Positions 18,655 through 27,500 of a stretch of DNA of 54,282 nt are shown here, piece after piece. How positions within the stretch are numbered: position 1 is the stretch's first letter; each line of letters opens with the position of its first letter. The stretch comes from Microcaldota archaeon. Lineage in GTDB: Archaea; Micrarchaeota; Micrarchaeia; Anstonellales; J096. The notes beneath the pieces were generated by a model that was given only the letters and a program-made list of their open reading frames with translations, made no database searches and had not been told where the DNA came from. Both the position numbers and the translations under genes were made by a program. The stretch is taken from contig JALWQW010000016.1 of NCBI GenBank assembly GCA_026982895.1, forward strand, positions 1 through 54,282, given 5' to 3'.

Positions 18655-18970
18655 CGGTATCGACCTTTTTTTCAAAATCAGGCCCTATTGCTATAGCCGT
18701 TAGGCTATTTGGAGCTATTTGCGTTAAGCCTGCATCGTGTATAATTGCCACGACGAGGCCTTGCCTCCTTCCTTCTTCGGCGATTTTAATGAGCTCATCC
18801 TCGCTCGCCTTCAAGACAACTTTTTTAGCCCCCTCTCTTAACCATTTATCTCTTATATCGCCGGGGCTCTTAATAAAAGCGTGAAGGGAAGCGTGCGCTA
18901 CTTGAGCACATGCTTTGCCCTTTCCCATGTTCAGGTCTTTATTTACGACGATAACCTGCTTAAACTCCAT
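18629..18970 (-). CDS. pth2: Peptidyl-tRNA hydrolase, archaeal/eukaryotic type (Pth2)
   Basis: 113 residues, the usual size. It releases peptides from peptidyl-tRNA that has dropped off ribosomes. Family blocks are KQVIVVNKDLNMGKGKACAQVAHASLHAF at the N-terminus, with the catalytic region GKGKxxAQ-AHA, and VVAIIHDAGLTQIAPNSLTAIAIGP near the C-terminus. Its ATG overlaps the TAG stop of the S8e gene at 18970, so both are translated from one message driven from 19395-19402. Confidence 0.96.
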   Translation of the reverse strand: MEFKQVIVVNKDLNMGKGKACAQVAHASLHAFIKSPGDIRDKWLREGAKKVVLKASEDELIKIAEEGRRQGLVVAIIHDAGLTQIAPNSLTAIAIGPDFEKKVDTVTSHLKLY

Positions 18971-19371
18971 TAGTTAGAGGCCTCTCCACTTACAAGCTTG
19001 GCATTGACTATGCCGTGTTGGCTCGGCCTGCTTGTTATAACGGCCTTTCCAATCTCTGTCTGTATAATGGCGCCTTTAACCATAATGTTCTGCCTTGTCA
19101 ATGTTGGCGTATTACTCTCTATAACCTGCAGGATTTTAACCTTTTTTATACCCTCTTTGGTTGCTACATTGGCGTATTTCTCTTCTTTTAGCTTGATTTT
19201 TATAGTCTTTCCTCTTCCTCGTGTCTTCTTTATCTTTCTCTCATCTCCGACCTTCGTGTGCGTCGGATAGCCACCGACATGGGCTAATCGTTTGTCCCTG
19301 TGCTTAACCTTTTTAGCGCCAGTTCCTCTACTAACCTTTCCCTTGACAACTTCATGATATTGCTTCTTCAT
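18970..19371 (-). CDS. rps8e: 30S ribosomal protein S8e
   Basis: 133 residues, matching archaeal eS8: the start KQYHEVVKGKVSRGTGAKK, the conserved KRLAHVGGYPTHT-VG-ERK block and the C-terminal KGAIIQTEIGKAVITSRPSQHGIVNAKL. It is a component of the small subunit found only in archaea and eukaryotes. The ATG lies 27 nt from the centre of the TTTATAAA box at 19395-19402, with no GGTG site between, so translation is probably leaderless. Confidence 0.97.
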   Translation of the reverse strand: MKKQYHEVVKGKVSRGTGAKKVKHRDKRLAHVGGYPTHTKVGDERKIKKTRGRGKTIKIKLKEEKYANVATKEGIKKVKILQVIESNTPTLTRQNIMVKGAIIQTEIGKAVITSRPSQHGIVNAKLVSGEASN

Positions 19372-19394
19372 GGCCCTATTTTGTAGCCATAACC

Positions 19395-19402
19395 TTTATA
19401 AA
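19395..19402. promoter_or_regulatory. Shared bidirectional TATA box (S8e and RNA polymerase subunit K)
   Basis: The perfect palindrome TTTATAAA lies midway between two divergent ATGs: its centre is about 27 nt from the S8e start (19371) and about 26 nt from the rpoK start (19425). The whole divergent gap is only 53 nt and holds no other AT-rich box, so one TATA element probably directs both leaderless transcripts. Confidence 0.65.
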
Positions 19403-19424
19403 ATCCTCTGCCACTAATTAAGCC

Positions 19425-19601
19425 ATGACTGAACGCTACAATAAATATGAGAAGGCCAGGCTTGTAGGAGCTAGAGCTTTCCAGATAGCAGTCAACGCTC
19501 CTCCTCTTGTCCCAGTAAGCCCTCATAAGGAGCCCATTGATTTGGCGACAGAGGAGTATTACCAGAAAAAAATTCCCCTTGAAGTGGTAAGGAAGCGATG
19601 A
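19425..19601 (+). CDS. rpoK: DNA-directed RNA polymerase subunit K (Rpo6/RPB6)
   Basis: 58 residues, easy to overlook because of its size. The sequence MTERYNKYEKARLVGARAFQ, followed by IAVNAPPLVPVSPHKEPI and a C-terminal EEYYQKKIPLEVVRKR, is the conserved core of RPB6/omega. This subunit clamps and stabilises the largest RNA polymerase subunit. The TATA box at 19395-19402 fits a leaderless start. Its TGA overlaps the ATG of the next gene (ATGA at 19598-19601). Confidence 0.95.
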   Translation: MTERYNKYEKARLVGARAFQIAVNAPPLVPVSPHKEPIDLATEEYYQKKIPLEVVRKR

Positions 19602-20170
19602 TTTCCTATATTCAGCTTTTTTTAATTATCTCTTTTTTCAATGTTTGGCCTGCATTAGCTCCTCCTACATGGGTTGTTTTAGGCGATTTAACCCTTAAAT
19701 GGGGCCTCAACCCTTTTATAGCACTGTTTGTCGGCGTTTTAGGCGCTGCAACAGGTAGGGGCATTCTTTATCTGTTTTCTGAATTTTTTTACCCCTTTTT
19801 GCCCGATGATAAAAAGGCAAAGGTTAAACATTATAGGGTTGTTTTGTATAAGCAGCGTTTTCGTCTAGCCGAGCTTATTTTTTTGTATTCCTTGGGGCCT
19901 TTGCCAAGCAATGTCATATTCATATTGGGAGGCCTCATAAAAGCGCCGTTTCTTCCTATTGCTACGGGTTTTGTTTTGGGCAGGTTGCTGAGCTATGGTA
20001 TGGGCATATTTTTGTTCAACCAAGGCGTAACCTTTTTGAAAGATGCAGGCTTTAACCTTCTTCCTTATCTCGATTTTATAACTCTTCTCCTTACACTAGC
20101 TCTTGTATTCATTGATTGGGAGAAATTATTAGATAACCACCTTAAAAAAATAAAAAAGGAGAAACATTAG
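19598..20170 (+). CDS. Integral membrane protein, VTT/DedA-like
   Basis: 190 residues with about five hydrophobic segments (IQLFLIISFFNVWPALAPPTWVVLG; FIALFVGVLGAATGRGILYLF; LAELIFLYSLGPLPSNVIFILGGL; FVLGRLLSYGMGIFLF; LITLLLTLALVFI). The G-x-x-x-GR motif in the second segment, the re-entrant-looking P-x-x-x-x-G-x-x segment and the length resemble small VTT/DedA (SNARE-associated) membrane proteins involved in lipid scrambling or export. It is translationally coupled to rpoK. The family call is tentative. Confidence 0.65.
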   Translation: MISYIQLFLIISFFNVWPALAPPTWVVLGDLTLKWGLNPFIALFVGVLGAATGRGILYLFSEFFYPFLPDDKKAKVKHYRVVLYKQRFRLAELIFLYSLGPLPSNVIFILGGLIKAPFLPIATGFVLGRLLSYGMGIFLFNQGVTFLKDAGFNLLPYLDFITLLLTLALVFIDWEKLLDNHLKKIKKEKH

Positions 20171-20931
20171 GGCAAACTTATCTCTGTGTCTATGTTCCCC
20201 ATATTGCCGTAGAAGTCTTCTTGGCTGCATACCTTTCCGTCGATTTTGAATACAGAACTGTCGTAGGGCACAACCTCGCAGGATACGCTTCCCTTTTGTC
20301 CTTCATCCAACTGTTGGCTTATATCCACATCAAATTCATCCGCGTTTTCGTTTATATATGCTTCAAAATCCTCGCCTTCCAAACTTGAATTGCTGTCCAT
20401 TTCCAACCAGTCGCAGTTTAATCCTTCGCCGAACGCTTGGCCCTTCAAATATGTTTTTTCATACAGAGTGTTGCCTTCGCTGTATTCAATGCTTACGGTT
20501 CTCACGACGGTTTCTTTTCCTGTCATGGCATCTTTGCCTACTATGGAACCGCCTGTGTAGTATTTCCCTGTGCTTGAATCATAGTAACTGTAGACATCAT
20601 ATTTGCCTGTCCCTTCTTCTCCTGTTACATCCAATGTGCAGTGGAGCATCTTGCCCTCTTTGCTTATGTCGTAGATGTTTGGCATATTCGTGCTCCCTTC
20701 GTTGGTTCCAGCGCTTCCTTCTCCTGCGTTTCCTGTTGTTTCGCCGCTGCTTGTTTCACTGTTACCATTTGTTCCTTCAAGCTCATTACTACTGCCAGTA
20801 TCGCTAGCCGTCGGCTTTTGATTGGATACATGGCTTGGCTGCTTTGCTTCTTCAGGCTGTTCTAAACAGCCAGCTCCTATTATGAAGGAGAAAGCGAGCA
20901 AAACCACTATTGTGTAGATTATTGCTTTCAT
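20167..20931 (-). CDS. Secreted lipoprotein with a Ser/Thr/Gly-rich stalk
   Basis: 254 residues. The signal peptide MKAIIYTIVVLLAFSFIIGAGC has lipobox GAGC. Residues about 25-85 are a low-complexity stalk of Ser, Thr, Gly, Glu and Asn with several N-x-S/T sequons. The rest (about 86-254) is a beta-rich domain with four cysteines (MLHCTLD, LNCDWLE, VSCEVVP, GKVCSQE) that may form disulphides. GGTG lies just before the ATG, and AGTTTTTAAACC a little further up, giving a leader of about 10 nt. The end overlaps the convergent membrane-protein gene by 4 nt. The function is unknown. Confidence 0.75.
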   Translation of the reverse strand: MKAIIYTIVVLLAFSFIIGAGCLEQPEEAKQPSHVSNQKPTASDTGSSNELEGTNGNSETSSGETTGNAGEGSAGTNEGSTNMPNIYDISKEGKMLHCTLDVTGEEGTGKYDVYSYYDSSTGKYYTGGSIVGKDAMTGKETVVRTVSIEYSEGNTLYEKTYLKGQAFGEGLNCDWLEMDSNSSLEGEDFEAYINENADEFDVDISQQLDEGQKGSVSCEVVPYDSSVFKIDGKVCSQEDFYGNMGNIDTEISLP

Positions 20932-20975
20932 AACATCACCAACGCTGATTGATTAGAATGGTTTAAAAACTTTCA

Positions 20976-21500
20976 CTAATGCTTTTCGTTTTGGGAAGCT
21001 CTAGAATCTTTCTTCTTAAATATGTCGGCAGCCCTCTCCTTTTTCACAACCTTAACCATAGCCTTCTCGGCCAATTCATTATATTTCTTTTTTATGCTTC
21101 TAAATCTATTAGCGTATTTGCTGAATGCCATTCTAGCAGCTGCATAAGCATCTCTAGCATGGACATCACTTATTTTATACCTGTAACTGTCCTTCCTCGC
21201 TTTGCTTATATTTTTCGTTGGCACGATGAGTGTAGCTCCAAAACGGGCTGCTATTAAGCTAACCATTGCAGGCGGTTTTTCTACATCTGTCGCTATAATC
21301 ACCGGCGTGCCGTATCGCTCTAAGAGCTCCACTATACTTTTTTCCCCAAGCTGCTTCCAGCTTTTTGCTATTAAAAGCCTGCCTTCTAAATCCAATATAG
21401 CTATGCCTGTATACAAACCAGGGTCCAAACCGACAATGATGAAGGGCTTTTCTATGTTATCCCTCTTCTTTTGGCGCTTTTTGTGGATACACAACTTCAT
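20976..21500 (-). CDS. RNase H-fold protein, short DUF460-like form
   Basis: 174 residues. IIVGLDPGLYTGIAILDLEGRL is the first strand of an RNase H-like fold with its metal-binding Asp. VIIATDVEKPPAMVSLIAARFGATLIVP and the DVHARDAYAAARMA helix follow, all as in the N-terminal domain of archaeal DUF460 proteins. Full-length DUF460 proteins are several hundred residues longer; here only the RNase H-like domain and a basic tail remain. The start overlaps the upstream nucleotidylyltransferase by 44 nt, so a shorter form is possible. The substrate is unknown; nuclease or resolvase activity is suggested by the fold only. Confidence 0.78.
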   Translation of the reverse strand: MKLCIHKKRQKKRDNIEKPFIIVGLDPGLYTGIAILDLEGRLLIAKSWKQLGEKSIVELLERYGTPVIIATDVEKPPAMVSLIAARFGATLIVPTKNISKARKDSYRYKISDVHARDAYAAARMAFSKYANRFRSIKKKYNELAEKAMVKVVKKERAADIFKKKDSRASQNEKH

Positions 21501-22650
21501 TCGGCATTATCCTTTTTCCAGCATCTACGACTGTTCCGGGCATAATACTGGCGTTTATGCCAATCTTAACCTTCTCTCCTATAATGGCGCCGAACTTCTT
21601 CTTTCCAGTGTCTATAAGCTTTCCTTTTCTCATTACCTTCACGGTTTTATCGTCGAAGCGCAAGTTGGCAACTTTTGCTCCTCCGCCGAAGTTAACATCC
21701 TTGCCGACGACACTATCGCCTATATATGATAGGTGTTTAGCATAAGTTCTCAGCATGAGATAACTTCTAACGACGCTCGTGCCTGTGCCTATATACGAGC
21801 CCGCGCCCACCATACTTTTATTTACATAAGTGAATGGGCCGATATGAGCTCCTCTGCCTATATAAGCAGGCCCTTCTATAACCGCATTATCTATTACAGC
21901 ATCTTTCTCTACAATTACTTTACCTCTCAATGTGGAGTTTATTACCTCCCCTTCTCTCTTTTCAGGCAGCTGCTCCATCGTTATATTGAAGGCGTCTATT
22001 AGATGCCATGGATATGCGATGTCTATCCACTCCTTCATAGTAGCCAAAGCCCTAAATCCTGGCAGCAGGTCTGTGAATTCGTATTCTCCGCGGGGGGAGG
22101 GCTTTATCTTCTCCAATTTGGCAAATATGTCTTCGTGCACTGCATATATACCTAGGTTGGCGAAGCCCTCCTTTATATCCTTTGGCTTTTCTTTTGCCGT
22201 CATAACCTTTCCACATTTTAGCGACAGGACACCGAAGCGCGAAACATCTTTTAGGTATTTTACGACGACTGTATTCTCGCCCTTCCACATCCTGACGACA
22301 TCCTTGTATATGCTCCAATCTAGGACATGGTCGCCAGATGCTATTAAGAAGGGCTTATCTATGTACTCTTTAGCCAGCAGCACGGCGTGGCCCGTTCCCT
22401 TTGCCTCCTTTTGCTCTATGCTGTGGGCTCCCTGATTTTCTATATAATGCTGCAATGCTTCACTACCTTTGCGAGTTATCACATATATGTCTTTTATGCC
22501 CGCAGCTTTTAGGCCGTCTATAATTCTGCCTATTATTGGTTTTCCTGCTATAGGTAGTAGTGGTTTGGGCACCTCTTCAGTTGTTATGGGGTAGAGGCGC
22601 GTTCCATTGCCCCCTGCAAGTATCAATCCTATTTTTATGTCATTCTTCAT
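21457..22650 (-). CDS. Bifunctional sugar-1-phosphate nucleotidylyltransferase/acetyltransferase
   Basis: 397 residues from ATG 22650; an ATG six codons upstream would overlap the previous gene further. The N-terminal Rossmann domain has the pyrophosphorylase signature GLILAGGNGTRLYPIT-PKPLLPIAGKPI, and later GEYEFTDLLP. The C-terminal left-handed beta-helix shows hexapeptide repeats from about 245 on (VIVEKDAVIDNAVIEGPAYIGRGAHIGP). This is the archaeal GlmU-like arrangement (as in Sulfolobus ST0452 and Methanocaldococcus MJ1101) making UDP-GlcNAc or dTDP/UDP-sugars. It would supply activated sugars for glycosylating the many sequon-rich surface proteins here. It overlaps its upstream neighbour by 11 nt. 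Confidence 0.9.
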   Translation of the reverse strand: MKNDIKIGLILAGGNGTRLYPITTEEVPKPLLPIAGKPIIGRIIDGLKAAGIKDIYVITRKGSEALQHYIENQGAHSIEQKEAKGTGHAVLLAKEYIDKPFLIASGDHVLDWSIYKDVVRMWKGENTVVVKYLKDVSRFGVLSLKCGKVMTAKEKPKDIKEGFANLGIYAVHEDIFAKLEKIKPSPRGEYEFTDLLPGFRALATMKEWIDIAYPWHLIDAFNITMEQLPEKREGEVINSTLRGKVIVEKDAVIDNAVIEGPAYIGRGAHIGPFTYVNKSMVGAGSYIGTGTSVVRSYLMLRTYAKHLSYIGDSVVGKDVNFGGGAKVANLRFDDKTVKVMRKGKLIDTGKKKFGAIIGEKVKIGINASIMPGTVVDAGKRIMPNEVVYPQKAPKEEG

Positions 22651-23140
22651 ATTCTTCCTCGTTTGCAAATTCTATGGGCAGAGATGCTAAGCGTGCATAG
22701 TAGTTGTCTTTGGACAGCGTGCTTAGAAGCTTGTCAAAGCCCAGCCATGCCAAATACCATGAGGGGAACAAGGCGAAGTCATACAAAGGCTCCAGCGCCG
22801 ATATGTGCATCTCCAGCCAGAGCAAGCCTAAGTAAATGATAAACCCGATTAAAAAATAAGCAATCCCCTGCTCTCGCCTGCTTTTAATCTCTCTTCTTAT
22901 CCTTTCTGCCTGCTGCCTAAAAAAGCCTTTGAGCCTTTTGGCCACCTTCTTCTCGTCCTTTTTTACTCTCCTATATTTTGGCACTGTGAATATAATTCTT
23001 TTTGGGTAGGGCGTCTGCTCTAGTCGTCTCCTAAGCTCATGTATTAAGTCTATCGATATCGCCCTTTCTTTGTATTCGCGTATATCAAAGTCTGAGAATA
23101 TATCGTCGTAGCTGTCCAACGCTATTAGCAACTCTTCCAC
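22640..23140 (-). CDS. Small membrane protein of unknown function with a basic cytoplasmic domain
   Basis: 166 residues. The N-terminal 85 residues are soluble and increasingly basic (VPKYRRVKKDEKKVAKRLKGFFRQQAERIRREIKSRR). Two hydrophobic segments follow (AYFLIGFIIYLGLLWLEM; LYDFALFPSWYLAWLGF), then an acidic tail (EFANEEEYEE). Its end overlaps the nucleotidylyltransferase start, so they form an operon with the DUF460-like gene. No family is recognised. The juxtamembrane Arg/Lys stretch may bind RNA or lipid head groups. Confidence 0.7.
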   Translation of the reverse strand: MEELLIALDSYDDIFSDFDIREYKERAISIDLIHELRRRLEQTPYPKRIIFTVPKYRRVKKDEKKVAKRLKGFFRQQAERIRREIKSRREQGIAYFLIGFIIYLGLLWLEMHISALEPLYDFALFPSWYLAWLGFDKLLSTLSKDNYYARLASLPIEFANEEEYEE

Positions 23141-23188
23141 GCTTTGGAATGGGGATTAAGCTTTAAAAAAGCTCCTCCTATCAAAGTC

Positions 23189-23202
23189 GTTATATATAAA
23201 AA
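23189..23202 (+). promoter_or_regulatory. TATA box for the C/D sRNA-MFS transcript
   Basis: The AT-rich element GTTATATATAAAAA is centred about 25 nt before position 23220, placing the predicted transcription start at the 5' edge of the C/D box element rather than at the MFS start codon. Confidence 0.5.
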
Positions 23203-23218
23203 GCTTTCCATTCAACCA

Positions 23219-23298
23219 CCCTGTGATGACCATCGGATCTTCTGACGGCTTAGCTCTCGTGGCTTTTGCCAAGGATGACGATCTTGAGTGCTGAGGGG
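23219..23298 (+). ncRNA. Probable C/D box sRNA (2'-O-methylation guide) in the leader of the MFS gene
   Basis: Boxes occur in the right order: C box GTGATGA (23223-23229), D' CTGA (23242-23245), C' GGATGA (23273-23278) and D CTGA (23291-23294). Both guide segments (23230-23241 and 23279-23290) are exactly 12 nt, the spacing typical of archaeal dual-guide sRNAs. CCCT (23219-23222) can pair with GGGG (23295-23298) to close the kink-turn stem. The two guides predict overlapping targets sharing AAGAUC (CACUCAAGAUCG and AAGAUCCGAUGG), as for two nearby sites in one RNA. Weak points are the imperfect C' box and a long 27-nt D'-C' spacer. A 22-codon reading frame beginning in the C box is probably fortuitous. 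Confidence 0.65.
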
Positions 23299-23303
23299 GT
23301 ATA

Positions 23304-24428
23304 ATGAAGAGGGTATTGAATAAAATCATATTTCTGCTTCATACGAAGAAGTTTGAGTATGTGTCTATAATATTTTTGAGGACTCTTGCCCTCTCTTTAA
23401 TAAGCGTCTTCGTTCCGCTTTATATTTATTCCACCGGCGCGGGTATGGTCGGCGTTGCCTTCTATTTAATGTTTTATGGCTTGGCTTCACTTATAGGGAG
23501 TTTGTTTACAGCTCATTACATAAAGCATCATGGCATAACCCATCTAATTGTATTGTCTATTTTCTTCTTCATGGCAGGACTTTATTTCCTGTATTCCAGC
23601 GCTTCTTTACTCTTCATTATATTGGCGGCGATATTCCTCCGTGTGTCTGAGATTGTATTCTGGGCGCCTTTGCATGCCCTCTTTCCCTTTATAACGAGGC
23701 ATAAGGAGAGGACTTTTGGTTTGGAGATGGCCCTCATCCTTTTGACGCCTTTCTTAGGCCCCTTAATCGGTGCTTACATTATAGATGTTGTTAATTATGC
23801 TGCCCTCTTCTTTTTAGCATCAGTTGTTTACCTTACCTCTGTTATTCCCCTTCGTGATATTAAGAGAGTGCATAAGGTGGATATACCTCTTAAGCATTAT
23901 AACCTTTCTTTTAGATATGCTTTAGAGGGTTTTAGGACAGCCGCTTTATCCTATGTTTGGCCACTGTTTTTATTTGTCAATGTCCTTTTTAGAGTCGATG
24001 AAGTTGCTTCTGTGAATGCCGTTATTGCCTTGGTTGGCGGAGTAACATCTCTATGGGTTGCTGCTAGATTAAAGGACGGGATGAAAAAATTCGTCGGGAA
24101 GCTCGGTGCTTATCTTCATAGCATAAGCATACTTCTTAGAGCATTCCCCTCTTCTTTTGTTGTAACCTCCCTTATATCTGCTGCCGGTGCTGCAGGTTAT
24201 GCCTTCATCCAGCCGGTGTATATGGGTGTTTATTATAACAGGGTTAAGAAGAGTTTTGAGGAGATTCTCGCTAGAGAAAATTCCATAGGCGTCGGCTTAT
24301 TCACAGGCGGTTTTATTATAGTGCTGGGTTTATCCCTCGGCGCATCTAACAGCTTGGCGTGGGTTATTGGCTTAGCGTCGCTTACCTCTGCTTACTTCGG
24401 CTGGAAGGTCGTTGGAGAGGCTAAGTGA
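23304..24428 (+). CDS. Major facilitator superfamily transporter
   Basis: 374 residues, almost entirely hydrophobic with about 10-12 membrane helices. The first half (FEYVSIIFLRTLALSLISVFVPLYIYSTG; FYLMFYGLASLIGSLFTAHYIKHHG) and the second (EVASVNAVIALVGGVTSLWVAARLKDGMKK) have the MFS-type cytoplasmic loop with a conserved small-residue/Lys pattern after helices 2 and 8. The substrate cannot be predicted. The start follows GAGGGGGTATA, so the D-box region of the sRNA element also supplies a ribosome-binding site. Sequestering that site in sRNP could couple the two, which is inference. Confidence 0.85.
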   Translation: MKRVLNKIIFLLHTKKFEYVSIIFLRTLALSLISVFVPLYIYSTGAGMVGVAFYLMFYGLASLIGSLFTAHYIKHHGITHLIVLSIFFFMAGLYFLYSSASLLFIILAAIFLRVSEIVFWAPLHALFPFITRHKERTFGLEMALILLTPFLGPLIGAYIIDVVNYAALFFLASVVYLTSVIPLRDIKRVHKVDIPLKHYNLSFRYALEGFRTAALSYVWPLFLFVNVLFRVDEVASVNAVIALVGGVTSLWVAARLKDGMKKFVGKLGAYLHSISILLRAFPSSFVVTSLISAAGAAGYAFIQPVYMGVYYNRVKKSFEEILARENSIGVGLFTGGFIIVLGLSLGASNSLAWVIGLASLTSAYFGWKVVGEAK

Positions 24429-24523
24429 AATTGTATATTGAGCAGTGAAACGTTGCTTTTTTGGCTCTAATTTTTTTCTATATGTGTAAGATTTAGAGAA
24501 TAAACCCTAAGATTATGTTTAGA

Positions 24524-24535
24524 AGTTTATAAATA
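24524..24535 (+). promoter_or_regulatory. TATA box of the repeat/caspase-like gene
   Basis: AGTTTATAAATA is centred about 25 nt before ATG 24555 with no ribosome-binding site in between, so a leaderless transcript for this single gene is likely. Confidence 0.55.
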
Positions 24536-24554
24536 TTTCTTTTCACAAACATAC

Positions 24555-27500
24555 ATGACACCTGAACCCAAGCCGCCTGAAACCTATAGTAGGAAGATAA
24601 CATCTCAATCACCACAAAGGAAACTAAAAAGTGCTGAGGAGGAGCTTCTCGAGAGAAGCTTCCCCAAGGATTTACCCGGGAAGCTCAAAAGCACCATCAT
24701 AAAAAGAATCCTCCAAAATCTCCCAAAGAATCCAATTCAAAGAGAGGCTGCGTTGGATAAGATCTCCAGAGCGTTTAGTAACCTCCCTTTTAAGAAGGAG
24801 TTAAAAACAGCTGTTTTCAAAGCCCTCACCAATCCAGACATAGCTAAGCTTTTCACAAAAGACCCCGATAAGCTTATATTTTATTTCAAAAAGATAGCAG
24901 AAGCAGCAGACTATTATGCACGTAATGATGCCTTCCAAGCCCTCACAAATCCAAACATAGCCAAGCTATTTACTCAGTACCCAGATAAGTTCGTAGGAAT
25001 AGCACAAGGAGCTGGATGGAACACACCTGATGCCTTCCAAGCCCTCACAATTCCAGAAGTAGCTAAGCTCTTCTCTCAATACCCAGATAAGTTCGTAGGA
25101 ATAGCACAAGGAGCAGGCGATTATACGCATAAAGCCTTCCAAGCCCTCACAAATCCAAACATAGCCAAGCTATTTACTCAGTACCCAGATAAGTTCGTAG
25201 GAATAGCACAAGGAGCTGGATGGAACACACCTGATGCCTTCCAAGCCCTCACAAATCCAAACATAGCCAAGCTCTTCTCTCAATACCCAGACAAGTTCGT
25301 AGAAATAGCTAAAATGGCAAGAAGAGGTACTGATTATGCCTTCCAAGCCCTCACAAATCCAAACATAGCCAAGCTCTTCTCTCAATACCCAGATAAGTTC
25401 GTAGGAATAGCACAAGGAGCTGGATGGAACACACCTGATGCCTTCCAAGCCCTCACAAATCCAAACATAGCCAAGCTCTTCTCTCAATACCCAGACAAGT
25501 TCGTAGAAATAGCTAAAATGGCAAGAAGAGGTACTGATTATGCCTTCCAAGCCCTCACAAATCCAAACATAGCCAAGCTATTTACTCAGTACCCAGATAA
25601 GTTCGTAGGAATAGCACAAGGAGCAGGCTATCATACTGGTAATGCCTTCCAAGCCCTCACAATTCCAGAAGTAGCTAAGCTCTTCTCTCAATACCCCGAT
25701 AAGTTCGTAGGAATAGCACAAGGAGCAGGCTATCATACTGGTAATGCCTTCCAAGCCCTCACAAATCCAAACATAGCTAAACTATTCACAAAAGACCCCG
25801 ATAAGCTCATATTTTATTTCAAAAAGATAGCAGAAGCAGTAGGCGATTATACTGGTAATGCCTTCCAAGCCCTCACAAATCCAAACATAGCTAAACTATT
25901 CACAAAAGACCCCGATAAGCTTATCTTCTATTTCAAAAAAGTAATTAAAGTAGCAAAAAAGGGTGCATATTATACCTTCAAATCCCTCGCAATTCCAGAC
26001 ATAGCTAAACTATTCACAAAAGACCCCGATAAGCTTATTTCCTATTTCAAAAAGATAGCAGAAGTAGGTAGAAAAAGTGCGTATTATACCTACCCAATCC
26101 ACCCAGATATGATGATGGGTGCATATTATACCTTCAAATCCCTCGCAATTCCAGACATAGCTAAACTTTTCATTAAAGACCCCGATAAGCTTATCTTCTA
26201 TTTCAAAAAAGTAATTAAAGTAGCAAAAAAGGGTGCATATTATACCTTCAAATCCCTCGCAATTCCAGAAGTAGCTAAACTCTTCATTAAGTATGCCAAA
26301 GGAGAGATAAAACCAATATCGTTTTACGCTCCTTTAATAGGAAGCACGTATAGCTATGCTATAGAGCTTGGTCGGCCTTTAGATGATTTACACGATAGGC
26401 CAAAGAAGAGAATAAAATACTTGAACTCCTTAAAGGATTATGAAGTATTGGGCTTATTACTATCAAACCCATCTCTCTTCTATACCTCTACTAACCATCT
26501 GCTATTTGATAGATTACAGAGAAATCTCAGAGGGAAGAAACTTACAACCTATTTGAAAGAGTTAGGCATATGGGATAATACGCCGCTAATGCTTAATCTC
26601 TTATTTAGAGCAGCAAACTATGGCAGACTATTTGGAGGTTCAAAGCCCTTATTCAAGCCATCTGAAAGCAAAGAGGTTCTAGATCTAATGTTTGAGCCTC
26701 TCCACTCACAGAAATTTGACTCAAAATACTATTATCTCCTAGCCAACACAATTGAAAACCTTACTTACATTAAGAGAAGTAGCTCCATCTTACCCTATAT
26801 TGAAAAAGTGCTAAAAGATGAATTGTCAAAGTCCAAAGGAGCAAAGAAGGAGGCTATTTCTTATCTTCTAAGGTTCGTAGAAGACCCCAACATGAGAAAA
26901 GAAACAGAATTAAACCTAAAAAAATTCACTGACAACGGTAAGCTAACCATTGTTCAAGTTTTCAAGGAAGGGGATACTACTGGAAAAGGTTCCGATCATT
27001 GGCATTTAACTATTAAAGACTTTACTAAAAGTTGGATGCATAACAAAGTAATAAAAATAGATGACAAAAATTACAAGATAGAAACAAAGGATTTCATCAT
27101 GCTACTTCATTTAGGGGACAGTGAAAACAACGAGAAATACACTCAAGAGGTCCTAAAGAAATACAAAAATGTAATACTCACGTTTAGAGGGCACAGCTAC
27201 AGCTTGGAAAGCAGCATACCTACAGATATTTTCAAAAATAAAAACAGCGGACATGTCCTTTTCATTCCAGGAAGCTGTGGAAGTGCTGGTTCTATACCTC
27301 TATACTTATCAAACGCTAATCCAAAACTTGACATCACATTCATTGCTAATACATCTACAGGAAGAGGTCAAGTAACAAACGCTTTACTCTATTATATGAT
27401 CAAGCTTTACAAGCAGGGATGGCATGGACCTTTCAGAGAATTGGTGAGTAGATATGCAGCTGAATCTATTAACCTTCAAGGTGGGGATCCAGCCACATTG

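Noticed and set aside
23226-23294. 22-codon reading frame starting in the C box (MTIGSSDGLALV...)
   Set aside because: It coincides exactly with the C/D box element, has no ribosome-binding site, and its composition is explained by the box and guide sequences.
25170-25550. 126-codon minus-strand frame in the repeat region
   Set aside because: It is a periodic antisense shadow of the 102-bp coding repeats; its Cys/Ser-rich sequence has no promoter or start signals.
24930-25750. Regularly spaced near-identical repeats that could be mistaken for a CRISPR array
   Set aside because: The repeats keep one open frame with a 102-bp period (34 codons), no unique spacers exist between them, and they encode a coherent helical protein.
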